This document shows, piece by piece, positions 33,390-41,887 of a stretch of DNA of 55,799 nucleotides; the stretch's first letter is position 1, and each line of letters begins with the position of its first letter. Both the position numbers and the translations under genes were made by a program. The notes under the pieces are model-generated. The model ran no database searches. It saw only the letters and a list, made by a program, of their open reading frames with translations, and was not told the DNA's origin. The stretch is taken from NCBI GenBank assembly GCA_022824805.1, contig JAJDZE010000170.1, positions 1-55,799 on the forward strand, read 5' to 3'. This DNA is from Acidimicrobiia bacterium (GTDB taxonomy: Bacteria > Actinomycetota > Acidimicrobiia > Acidimicrobiales > Poriferisodalaceae).

Positions 33390-33455
33390 CCCAACCCGGG
33401 ACAACAGGGCCGCGTAGTCTCGCGAACAACCGGCGGCACCACACGAGGAGCAACC

Positions 33456-34244
33456 ATGGACTTGGCAACGATCACCTACGAAGTGCGTGACGGCGTCGCG
33501 CATGTGCGGTTCAACCGACCGGAGGGCGCCAACGCCGTCAACCCCCAATTCTCTCGCGAGCTGCGGGCCGTCATGCTCGAGATCGAATTCGATGACGCAG
33601 TCAAGGCCGCGTCGGTCACCGCGGAAGGCCGGGTGTTCTCCGCAGGCGGCGACCTGAAGGAGTTCCACGCGGCGGGCGACGGCCTGCCCCAGCTGGCGTC
33701 GGACATGGTCATCGACCTTCACGCAGCGATCAACAAGATGAACCGCACGCCCAAGCCGTTCGTTGCGGGCGTGGGCGGCAGCGTCGGCGGGGCAGGCATG
33801 TCGCTGGCCGCCTCGTTCGACCTGGTGATCGCGGGCGAGTCCGCGAAGTTCACCATGGCCTACACACGGGCCGGCGTGACGCCCGACGGCACCTCGTCGT
33901 ACTTCCTGGCGCGCCACATCGGGCTGCGCCGGATGCTCGACCTCACGCTCACCAACCGCGTGCTCTCTGCGCCCGAAGCCGAGCAGTGGGGCCTGGTCAA
34001 CCGGGTGGTGCCCGACGACGAGGTCGACGCTGCCGCCGCCGAGCTGGCCCAGTCGCTGGCCGACGGCCCGGCATGGGCGCTGGGCCACGCCAAGCGGGTG
34101 ATCTACAACGGCATCGACTCGCCGCTCGAGCAGGCAGGCGAGTTCGAAGGCAAGACGATCACCGACGCCATGCTGACCCACGACGGCCGCGAAGGCATCG
34201 CCGCGTTCGTGGAACGGCGCGCGCCGAACTTCACCGGCAGCTAG
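33456..34244 (+). CDS. Enoyl-CoA hydratase/isomerase
   Basis: A 262-residue crotonase-fold protein. The CoA/oxyanion hole region reads RVFSAGGDLKEFH and the second oxyanion motif GVGGSVGGAGMSLAASFD. The usual hydratase catalytic Glu lies near YTRAGVTPDGTSSYFLARHIG; here the Glu is not conserved (Thr/Pro-Asp-Gly), as in several isomerase-like or non-hydratase crotonases. GAGGAGCAACC precedes the ATG. It is co-directional with the acyl-CoA genes downstream. Confidence 0.9.
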   Translation: MDLATITYEVRDGVAHVRFNRPEGANAVNPQFSRELRAVMLEIEFDDAVKAASVTAEGRVFSAGGDLKEFHAAGDGLPQLASDMVIDLHAAINKMNRTPKPFVAGVGGSVGGAGMSLAASFDLVIAGESAKFTMAYTRAGVTPDGTSSYFLARHIGLRRMLDLTLTNRVLSAPEAEQWGLVNRVVPDDEVDAAAAELAQSLADGPAWALGHAKRVIYNGIDSPLEQAGEFEGKTITDAMLTHDGREGIAAFVERRAPNFTGS

Positions 34245-34255
34245 GAGCACGAACC

Positions 34256-35380
34256 ATGCCCCCCCAGGAGATCACCGCCGAGCCATTCCCCTGGCTGGAC
34301 ACCAGCCGGTATTCGTTCTCTCAGGGCATCGACGCTTCGGGTGCCGCATGGCTGGCGGGGCAGACCGCCGGCGCGTACGACGCCGAGTCGGGCCGGGTGG
34401 CGGTGCGCGGCGACGGCGCCGAGCAGGCCGCCGTGTGCTGGGCCAAGGTGGAAGCGGTGCTCGACGCAGCCGGGCGAGACGTCAGCGACTGCTCTGAAGT
34501 GACCGAGTACATCACGGTGGCCGGGGCGCCTGAACGCGACGCGATTGCGGCCCAGCGGCCGCACAGCCTGGGCTCGGCGGGGGGCGGCGTGCGCCCCTCG
34601 ACATTCATCGTGGAGTCGCTGGTGCGGCCCGAGGCGCTGGTGGAAGTAGAGGTTGTCGCCGGGCAGGTGGACGGCTTGGTGCATGTGCCCCAGGTGCTGC
34701 CTGTCGACGACGACGGCAATGCGGTGCTGGCGGGCGATTTCGTCGGCCAGTGCGAGTGGGTGCTCGAAGAAGCCGGCCGCAGGCTCGAGCCCCACGGCAT
34801 GGACCTGAGCAACGTCGTACGAATCGTGCAGCAGACCACCGCGGCCACTCGCCGCCGGTACAACGAGACCGCGGAGGCACGCCGGCGCCTGCTCGCACCG
34901 CAGTTTCCGTCATCGACGGGGTTGCTGATGCCTGAGCTTGCCCATCCCGGGGCGCTCGTAGCGCTCGACGTGTGGGCGTCTGCCCATCCCAAGACGGTGG
35001 TGCCCTACTTGGCCGACGCCTATTCGTCGCTCACCTTCAGCCCCGCCGTGGAGGCCGGCGGGCTGCTGTTCGTCTCCGGCACCACGGCGTTCAATCTCGG
35101 CACTGGCGAGACCGTCGCCGAGGGCGACATCGGCGGGCAGGCCGAGTTCGTCTACGGCGAGATCGCAGCGATCTGCGAGATGGCGGGAACCTCCATCGAC
35201 AACTTGGTCAAGACCGTCGAGTACGTGACGCCCGACGGCATCGACGGCTACCGGGCCGTCGGCGAGGTGCGCCAGCGCGTGCTGGGCCGACCGTTCCCCG
35301 CCTCGACTGGTGTGGTGGTGTCGGGGCTGCTGAGCCGCCGGTGGCTGATCGAGGTGGTAGCCGTCGTCTCGATGCCCTGA
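34256..35380 (+). CDS. Triple-domain Rid (YjgF/UK114) protein
   Basis: A 374-residue protein formed of three tandem Rid-like domains, at about residues 15-135, 140-250 and 255-374. Each has the GxTAxD / LAGQTAGAYD or VSGTTAFNL motif, a helical EQAAVCW/GQCEWVL/GGQAEFVYGEI segment and a closing V.E..VVS-type strand. Single-domain Rid proteins deaminate reactive enamines. The catalytic Arg of RidA appears only in the first domain (GGVRPSTFIVES); the second and third have SSTGLL and ASTGVV there. AGGAGCACGAACC precedes the ATG. Confidence 0.75.
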   Translation: MPPQEITAEPFPWLDTSRYSFSQGIDASGAAWLAGQTAGAYDAESGRVAVRGDGAEQAAVCWAKVEAVLDAAGRDVSDCSEVTEYITVAGAPERDAIAAQRPHSLGSAGGGVRPSTFIVESLVRPEALVEVEVVAGQVDGLVHVPQVLPVDDDGNAVLAGDFVGQCEWVLEEAGRRLEPHGMDLSNVVRIVQQTTAATRRRYNETAEARRRLLAPQFPSSTGLLMPELAHPGALVALDVWASAHPKTVVPYLADAYSSLTFSPAVEAGGLLFVSGTTAFNLGTGETVAEGDIGGQAEFVYGEIAAICEMAGTSIDNLVKTVEYVTPDGIDGYRAVGEVRQRVLGRPFPASTGVVVSGLLSRRWLIEVVAVVSMP

Positions 35381-35400
35381 AGCCGGGCCCGAGCGTTCCC

Positions 35401-36459
35401 ATGACGCAGCTGCTGACCCCCGAAGTGCGCGCTGCGCTCGGCTCGACGTACACCTATGCGGCACCCGAACCGCTCAGCCGAGCCTCCATCCGCTATTTCG
35501 CGTTGGCCATCGGCGCCGACCCGCAGCGCTGGCGCGACGAGGCACCGCCGACACTGATCTGCGAGACGGCACAGCTGACCGGGCGCGCAGTTCCCGACCG
35601 GAACTCCTATCTCGGGCACACGTGGGAACTTCCGCTGCCCGTGCCATGCGCCATGTTCCGGGGTGGCAACGACTACCGGTTCGAACGGCCTGCCCGCTTC
35701 GACGACGTCATCACCACAACGTGGACCTTGACCGACGCGACAGAGCGTCGCGACCGCGCCGGCGGCACGCTGCTGCTGGCAACCGCGAAGGCCCGCTATT
35801 CGACCGGCGACGGGCTGCTCGCGACCAACACCGAGACCATGATCTTCCGGCCGGTCGACCCTGCGGCAGACGACCCCGCCTCTGCCACGCCGCCAGCAGC
35901 CAGCCAGAGCACGCGAGACCCGAAAGCGCAGACGGGGGAGCGATCCCAGGACCCGGCGCCGGACGCAACGACGTCAAACGCCGAACCCGCGGCGAGCGCC
36001 CCGGACACCGCTGGTGTCGCTGACTCTCTCGGCGTCCCTGTTGTTCACGAGCCGCTGCCTCGAGAGCGTCTGATTCCGAGCCGGGCCATCGGGCCGCTGC
36101 GCCGACACATCGCGCTGGCCGACATGGTCGCCTACGGCGCCGCCACCTGGGACTGGCATCGCCTGCACTACGACGAGGCGCACGCCCGCCTGCTGGGCGC
36201 TCCCGCGCCGCTGGTCGACGGCCAGATGCTGGGCGCGCTGCTGGCTGAGTGCGTGCTGCGGGCCGCAGGCCCCGGCGCCCGGCTGGTCCGGCTCGCGTAC
36301 CGCAATCGTGCGCCCGTGCGCGCCGGCGAAACAGTGGTCTGCTCCGGCACGATCGCCACCTGCGACGATGCGGGCTTCAGCATCGACCTGTCGGTCTCGG
36401 TCGGCGCCCGGCTGGTCGTCGCCCCGGCGTTCGCCCAGCTCGCCTGGACCGCCGGCTAG
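35401..36459 (+). CDS. Two hot-dog domain MaoC-like dehydratase
   Basis: A 352-residue protein with two hot-dog modules joined by a linker rich in Pro, Ala and Thr (about residues 160-210). The N-terminal half matches the FAS1-type dehydratase region (SRASIRYFALAIGADPQRW, CAMFRGGNDYRFERPARFDD). The C-terminal half carries the MaoC-type HRLHYDEAHARLLGAPAPLVDGQ, in which His and Asp are the hydratase residues. It probably hydrates an enoyl-CoA. It lies 20 bp after the Rid gene and upstream of an acyl-CoA dehydrogenase. Confidence 0.85.
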   Translation: MTQLLTPEVRAALGSTYTYAAPEPLSRASIRYFALAIGADPQRWRDEAPPTLICETAQLTGRAVPDRNSYLGHTWELPLPVPCAMFRGGNDYRFERPARFDDVITTTWTLTDATERRDRAGGTLLLATAKARYSTGDGLLATNTETMIFRPVDPAADDPASATPPAASQSTRDPKAQTGERSQDPAPDATTSNAEPAASAPDTAGVADSLGVPVVHEPLPRERLIPSRAIGPLRRHIALADMVAYGAATWDWHRLHYDEAHARLLGAPAPLVDGQMLGALLAECVLRAAGPGARLVRLAYRNRAPVRAGETVVCSGTIATCDDAGFSIDLSVSVGARLVVAPAFAQLAWTAG

Positions 36460-36569
36460 CCGTCCGAGCCGAGGATCCGGACGCCTACGCAGTCACATGG
36501 GACCGCGTCCAACAGTTCCCGAAGCGGGCTGAGACCTAGCATCGGGCGCCGACGCAAGGGGGCACAAAC

Positions 36570-37736
36570 GTGGATTTCTCCATGAGCGACGAGCAGGCGC
36601 TGATCGTCGAGACCGTTCGGCGCTTCGTCGAGAGCGAGATCATCCCCCTCGAGGCCGACCTCGACCCCGACGCCGGCGAGCTCGAGCCCGACGATGCGGC
36701 CCGGCTCACGCAGATGACCCGCGACATGGGCTTCTACGGGCTCGACATTCCCGCGGAGTACGGCGGGCCGGGTCTCGACACCACCACCCGCGCGCTCATG
36801 GCCATCGAGATGTCCAAGCACCGGGCTGGGCTCTACAACCCCTGCTACGGGGTGTTCGGCGGCGCAGGCCTGGCGCAGCTCTACGAGGCCACCGACGAGC
36901 AGAAGGAGCGCTGGCTCTACCCGACGCTGCGCGGCGAGAAGATGGGCTGCTTCGCCCTGACCGAGCCGTCGGGAGGGTCCGACCCCGGCCGGGCCATCCG
37001 CACCCGGGGCTACAAGGATGGCGACGAGTGGGTGCTGAACGGCTCGAAGCTGTTCATCTCCGGTGCCGACAAGGCCGACTACGCGCTGCTGTTCGCCCGC
37101 ACGTCAGACGATCCGGGGCGCAACGGCGTCACGGCGTTCATCGTCGACACCGACACGCCCGGGTTCAACGTGCGCCGGGTGGTGCACACCCTGCGGGCCA
37201 CCCGCTACGCCACCGAGCTGGAGTTCACCGACATGCGGGTGCCCGAGACCCATGTGCTCGGCGAGGTGAACGGCGGCTTCGGCATCGCCAACGACCGCCT
37301 CAGCCGCCAGCGCATCCCGTACGCGGCGGGCTGCTTGGGGCCGGCGATCATGGCGCAGGAGATGGCGATCGACTGGGCCCGCAGCCGCGAGACGTTCGGA
37401 TCGATGCTGGCCGAGAAGCAGGCGGTGCAGTGGATGATCGTCGACAACGAGATCGACATCCGCCACGGCCGCTGGTGCGTGCTCGAAGCCGCCCAGAAGG
37501 CCGACCGCGGCGAGCGCTTCCGCACCGAGGCCGCGATGGCCAAGCTCGTCGCCTCCGAGGCCGCCGGGCGGGTGGTCGACCGCTGCATCCAGATCCACGG
37601 CGGCATCGGCGTCACCAAGGACCTGCCGCTGGAGCGCTGGTACCGCGAGCTGCGCATCCGCCGGATCGGCGAGGGCCCCAGCGAGGTGCAGCGGCTGATC
37701 ATGGCCCGCGACATCCTCGGCGGCAGCTTCAAGTGA
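36570..37736 (+). CDS. Acyl-CoA dehydrogenase
   Basis: A 388-residue flavoprotein of standard length. Blocks are MDFSMSDEQALIVETVRRFV, FALTEPSGGSDPGRAIRT, WVLNGSKLFISGADKADY, VPETHVLGEVNGGFGIANDRLSRQRI, IHGGIGVTKDLPLERWYRELRI and RIGEGPSEVQRLIMARDILG. GTG 36570 is the start. It ends a plus-strand operon (32403-37736) devoted to acyl-CoA processing. The chain specificity cannot be read from sequence alone. Confidence 0.95.
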   Translation: MDFSMSDEQALIVETVRRFVESEIIPLEADLDPDAGELEPDDAARLTQMTRDMGFYGLDIPAEYGGPGLDTTTRALMAIEMSKHRAGLYNPCYGVFGGAGLAQLYEATDEQKERWLYPTLRGEKMGCFALTEPSGGSDPGRAIRTRGYKDGDEWVLNGSKLFISGADKADYALLFARTSDDPGRNGVTAFIVDTDTPGFNVRRVVHTLRATRYATELEFTDMRVPETHVLGEVNGGFGIANDRLSRQRIPYAAGCLGPAIMAQEMAIDWARSRETFGSMLAEKQAVQWMIVDNEIDIRHGRWCVLEAAQKADRGERFRTEAAMAKLVASEAAGRVVDRCIQIHGGIGVTKDLPLERWYRELRIRRIGEGPSEVQRLIMARDILGGSFK

Positions 37737-37776
37737 GCGAGCCGGACAGCGGGGCCGGCGAGCCGGCTCGACCGCG

Positions 37777-39936
37777 TCAGGAGCTGTTGCTGCCGAACCA
37801 TCCTTCGTGCAGGCGGAGGTAGATCCCCGACTCCATCAGGTCGAGCAACGCGAGATTCAGGCGCTCGCGCAGCTCGGCATTGTCCTCGTTGATCATCAGG
37901 CCGTAGCGGACGCGCTGAAAGTCCGATCCGGCCGTGACGAAGTCACCGCCGCCCCGGTGCGAGACGTAGTAATGCAGCACCGGGGCATCGAACACGACTG
38001 CCTCGACCTCGCCGTCCGTGAGCAGCTCGTAGGCCTCCTCGACGTCTTCGACGACGACCGGGCCGACACCGATCGTGGGCAGGTAGCTCTCACCGGCCGA
38101 GTGCTCGACGGTGGCGACTCGCCGACCAGCAAGATCCGACGGTCCCGATATCTCCGACCGCAGCTCATTGACCGCCAGCGATGATGCGATGGCCGCTGTG
38201 AAGCTGGCGAAGACCAGTGTTCCCAAGGAGATCCACAGCAGCGCGAACAGCCGGCCTCGGGTGCCGCGTGCCACCTTGTCGCCGTAGCCCACGGTGCTCA
38301 TGGTCACGACCGACCAGTAGAAGGAATCCCAGATTCCCCTCCGGTACGGCACGGCGAAATCGGGATTGTGGCGGCGTTCGAGCAGCCAGATCAGGTGAGC
38401 GGCGATGAGCACGGCCAGCGCGAAGACCGCCAGCAGCCACGGCAGGTCTGATGACGCGATTGCCGTGAAGAACGTTGCGATCCGGTCGCCGATGTTGCGG
38501 GAGGAATCGGCGGTCGTCAGGATGGCCAGACCCGAGTCGAGCACCGGCACCGAGAAGTCGATGTCCCGCTCGCGATGGCCCGTGACCGCCGTGCCGCCGA
38601 GGCCGACATGGGCGACGCCGCGGTGGATGTCGTCGATCTGCTTGGCGATCGTGTCCACCGCGTAGATCTCAGCCTCCATGCCCAGATCCGCCGCGAGCAG
38701 CTTGATCAGCTCCACTTCGAAACCGCTGTAGGCGCCGTTGGAGTAGATCACGAACGGCGGCAGGGCGCGGGCTGCGACGGAGAGGGTGCCGCCCGCCGGG
38801 GCGTCATCGCCGCTTGGTGACACGCCGACGGCAGCGGGATCCGCGGTGCGGATCCACTCGTGCACCGTTGCCAGGTTGGCCTGAATCCACTCTGCGGCGT
38901 GACGGCGGATGTCGGCAGGGTCGCCGCCCTCGGTGATCATGCGGGCGTTCTGCGCGGAGATGTCCTCGAGCGGTATGACGACCTGCTCCAGCAGCGTCCG
39001 CACGGCCGGGTTGGCATCAAGAAAGCTCGTGTTGGCGACAGCCCGGATGTCGTTGGGGGGCCAGCCGGTCTGGCACGGGTCGCCGGCGCAGCCGTCTATT
39101 CCCGCGACGAAGGTGCGGTCGACCGCGGCGGCTTGGTCGCGGGGCAGGGAGGGGAATGGCGTTTCGAGCCACACCACGTCGATGCCTGGCACGAGCTCGC
39201 CGACCGTCCAGTTCGGTGTCCACGTGAAGTACAGCACCGGCTCACCGGCTCGTTGGCGGGCGATGGTCTCGGCGATAAGCGGCGAGTAGTCGCCTTGGAT
39301 GTGCTCGACCGTGTCGGTGAGTCCGTACGCGTCGAGATGGTGATCAATGGTCCGTCCGCACGACCAGCCGATGTTGCAGCCCACCAAGTCCGCTCTGCCG
39401 TCGGCATCGTGATCGAACAGCGCCGCTATGGACGGGTCGGCGAGATCACCCAGATTGGTGATGCTGTGCGCCGCAGCGGTGCCGGCATCCACGAAGTAGC
39501 CCTGCAGCGCGCCGTCGTCGACGGCAGTGCCGACCACTTCCACGGCAGCGTCGGGGGAGATGTAGACATCGTGCAGCGGGAACCAGCCGCTGACCCACAG
39601 ATCGACGTTGCCGGCGGCGGCCTCCTCGTAGAACTCAGCGTTGTCCATGGTGACCGGGCCATCCGCTCGGTAGCCGAGCCGCTCGAGCAGCAGCCGAAGC
39701 ACCTCTGCCTGGAACCAGCCGGTGTCCCAGGTCGGACGCGCGATGCGGACGACGGGCTCTTCGGCGGTCGTCTGCGCCTGCGCCGCTGAGGCCATTCCCA
39801 TGAACGATCCGGCGAGCAGCACCGCTGTCGCCAAGCGTGCCGCGCTCCGGCGCGGCCCGATGCCGGCACTGCGCCTGCGCGCATGTGGGCTCTGCGGGAT
39901 CGCTACTGGCCAAGAGCGGCAACGGCGCCCCTTCAC
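37777..39936 (-). CDS. ProX/OpuAC betaine-binding domain fused to an iGluR-type K+ channel
   Basis: About 719 residues from GTG 39936. A signal segment (about 30-54) precedes a glycine-betaine-binding-type domain (about 60-350: RIARPTWDTGWFQAEV, LWVSGWFPLHDVY, CNIGWSCGRT). Then comes an ionotropic glutamate receptor layout: S1 (about 382-475, SGFEVELIKLLAADLG, RERDIDFSVP), TM1 (about 498-519), pore helix and K+ filter TVGYGD (548-553), a helix ending FASFTAAIASSLAV (compare SYTANLAAF), and S2 (about 590-711, VVFDAPVLHYYV). It should be a membrane ligand-gated K+ channel with an extra external osmolyte-binding module. It is divergent from a BCCT transporter. Confidence 0.88.
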   Translation of the reverse strand: MKGRRCRSWPVAIPQSPHARRRSAGIGPRRSAARLATAVLLAGSFMGMASAAQAQTTAEEPVVRIARPTWDTGWFQAEVLRLLLERLGYRADGPVTMDNAEFYEEAAAGNVDLWVSGWFPLHDVYISPDAAVEVVGTAVDDGALQGYFVDAGTAAAHSITNLGDLADPSIAALFDHDADGRADLVGCNIGWSCGRTIDHHLDAYGLTDTVEHIQGDYSPLIAETIARQRAGEPVLYFTWTPNWTVGELVPGIDVVWLETPFPSLPRDQAAAVDRTFVAGIDGCAGDPCQTGWPPNDIRAVANTSFLDANPAVRTLLEQVVIPLEDISAQNARMITEGGDPADIRRHAAEWIQANLATVHEWIRTADPAAVGVSPSGDDAPAGGTLSVAARALPPFVIYSNGAYSGFEVELIKLLAADLGMEAEIYAVDTIAKQIDDIHRGVAHVGLGGTAVTGHRERDIDFSVPVLDSGLAILTTADSSRNIGDRIATFFTAIASSDLPWLLAVFALAVLIAAHLIWLLERRHNPDFAVPYRRGIWDSFYWSVVTMSTVGYGDKVARGTRGRLFALLWISLGTLVFASFTAAIASSLAVNELRSEISGPSDLAGRRVATVEHSAGESYLPTIGVGPVVVEDVEEAYELLTDGEVEAVVFDAPVLHYYVSHRGGGDFVTAGSDFQRVRYGLMINEDNAELRERLNLALLDLMESGIYLRLHEGWFGSNSS

Positions 39937-40029
39937 GCGAACTACGTTAGGGCTTGGCCCGCGAGACAGTCGCCGGCTTGAATCGGAACTGTCCGGGGCC
40001 TTCCTTCGGGGGAACACAGGGGGTCCAAC
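39937..40029. promoter_or_regulatory. Divergent promoter region of the osmolyte locus
   Basis: Only 93 bp separate the start of the ProX-channel fusion (minus strand) from the BCCT gene (plus strand), so both must be controlled from here. ACAGGGGG lies just before the BCCT ATG. No clear palindrome or -10/-35 pair was identified. Confidence 0.4.
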
Positions 40030-41856
40030 ATGGACGAAGACCAAGAAAACGTGGCCGTAGACCCGCGCATTCATCGAAGTCCCGACGACACGGACATCGA
40101 CCTCACCGAGGCGACACTCGCGTTGCACGATTGGGAGGAAGAGGAAGAGCGCCGACGCGATGAGGCGATTCACAACCGCCAGCCGCTGCAGGGTCTGCAG
40201 ATTGATCCGGACATCGATTTCTACCCCGAGGTTGCCGACCGGGAGCCGGGCGACCGCAACATCGTGCGCGCCGGTTTCGACATCCATCCGCAGGTGACGT
40301 TCTGGTCGTCGGGAATCCTGCTGGTGTTCATCCTGCTGTCGATCTTCGTCGACGGCACCCAGGATGTGTTCAGCTCGATTCTCGACTTCATCAACGAGAA
40401 GCTCGGCTGGTTCTACATCCTCGACTTCAACATCTTCCTGATAGTGGCGATCTATTTTGCGTTCAGCAGGTACGGGAAGATCAAACTGGGCGGCCCGTTC
40501 GCCCTGCCGGAGTTCTCCACGGTCTCGTGGTACGCGATGTTGCTCTCGGCGGGCTTGGGCATCGGGCTGATGTTCTGGGGAGTTGCCGAGCCGATCTTCC
40601 ACTTCATGTCGCCGGCTCCGTTCTTCGAAGGCGTCGAGGCCGGAACCGGCGCGGCAGGCCAGGCAGCGCTCGCGACCACCTATCTCCACTGGGGGGTTCA
40701 CGGCTGGGCCCTCTATGGGCTGGTCGCGCTGGCGCTGGGCTTTTTTGCCTACAACCGAGGTTTGCCGCTGACGTTCCGCTCGATCTTCTATCCGATCCTG
40801 GGCAAGAAGATCTACGGCACATGGGGCAACGTCATCGACATCCTGACGGTCATGGCCACGCTGTTCGGGTTGGCCACATCGCTCGGCTTCGGTGCGAGCC
40901 AGGCCGCAGCGGGCTTGAACAAGCTGTTCGGGCTTCCCGACGAGCAATGGTTCCAGGTGCTGCTGATCGTCGGCATCACGGTGCTGGCGACCATTTCGGT
41001 GGTTGCCGGGCTCGACGCCGGCGTGAAGCGACTGAGCGAGCTGAACATCTGGCTGGCCGGCGCGTTCTTGATCTTCGTGCTGCTGGTCGGCCCGACGCTG
41101 TTCATCTTGTCGTTGTTCACCCAGAGCGTCGGAAACTACATTCAGGTCCTGCCGGAGTTCGCATTCTGGAATGCGGCCTTCACTGAGACGCAATGGCAAG
41201 CGTGGTGGACCATCTTCTATTGGGGATGGTGGATCTCGTGGTCGCCATTCGTCGGGATGTTCATTGCCCGCATCTCCAAGGGCCGCTCGGTGCGCGAGCT
41301 GCTCTTGGGCGTGATCGTCCTGCCGTCGATCCTGTGCTTCTTGTGGATGGCGGTCTTCGGAGGCTCTGCCATCCACCTGCAGCAGAATGGGCTGCGCGAC
41401 GTGGCAACCGCAGTGAACGAGAACGTCGCGACCGCCCTGTTCGACATGCTGGAGTCGTTCCCGCTCACCGGCATCGTCTCGTTCGTCGGCGTGCTGTTGT
41501 TGGTGTCGTTCTTCGTGACCTCGTCGGATTCGGGCTCGCTGGTCGTCGACCATCTCACCTCCGGCGGCAAGCTGGACTCGCCGAAGCCCCAGCGGGTCTT
41601 CTGGGCGTGCATGGAGGGCGCGGTGGCGATTGCGCTGCTGATCGGCGGCGGACTGAGCGCCCTTCAGACCGCGGCAGTCTCCATCGGACTGCCGTTCGCG
41701 CTGATCCTGCTGATCATGTGCTGGAGCTGCAAGAAGGCGTTCGATGAGGAATTGGACTTGCTCGAGAGCCACTACGACGAACAGATCTTCCGATCCCAGC
41801 ACAGCGGATTGATCGCTACGGCCAAAGAACGTCTTCAGCAAGGACCGAAGAAGTGA
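40030..41856 (+). CDS. BCCT-family betaine/carnitine/choline transporter
   Basis: A 608-residue secondary transporter with a charged cytoplasmic N-terminus of about 85 residues and about 12 membrane segments. Signature motifs are SAGLGIGLMFWGVAEP (substrate/Na+ region of TM3), HWGVHGWALYGLVALALGFF, the GWWISWSPFVGMFIARISKG core of TM8-9, and VTSSDSGS in TM11. It imports glycine betaine or a related compatible solute for osmoprotection, probably with Na+. An acidic tail (EELDLLESHYDE) may act in osmosensing. It is encoded next to a betaine-binding protein and the channel fusion. Confidence 0.93.
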   Translation: MDEDQENVAVDPRIHRSPDDTDIDLTEATLALHDWEEEEERRRDEAIHNRQPLQGLQIDPDIDFYPEVADREPGDRNIVRAGFDIHPQVTFWSSGILLVFILLSIFVDGTQDVFSSILDFINEKLGWFYILDFNIFLIVAIYFAFSRYGKIKLGGPFALPEFSTVSWYAMLLSAGLGIGLMFWGVAEPIFHFMSPAPFFEGVEAGTGAAGQAALATTYLHWGVHGWALYGLVALALGFFAYNRGLPLTFRSIFYPILGKKIYGTWGNVIDILTVMATLFGLATSLGFGASQAAAGLNKLFGLPDEQWFQVLLIVGITVLATISVVAGLDAGVKRLSELNIWLAGAFLIFVLLVGPTLFILSLFTQSVGNYIQVLPEFAFWNAAFTETQWQAWWTIFYWGWWISWSPFVGMFIARISKGRSVRELLLGVIVLPSILCFLWMAVFGGSAIHLQQNGLRDVATAVNENVATALFDMLESFPLTGIVSFVGVLLLVSFFVTSSDSGSLVVDHLTSGGKLDSPKPQRVFWACMEGAVAIALLIGGGLSALQTAAVSIGLPFALILLIMCWSCKKAFDEELDLLESHYDEQIFRSQHSGLIATAKERLQQGPKK

Positions 41857-41887
41857 CCGGCCGCACAGAGCAGCGAGGAGACAGGAA

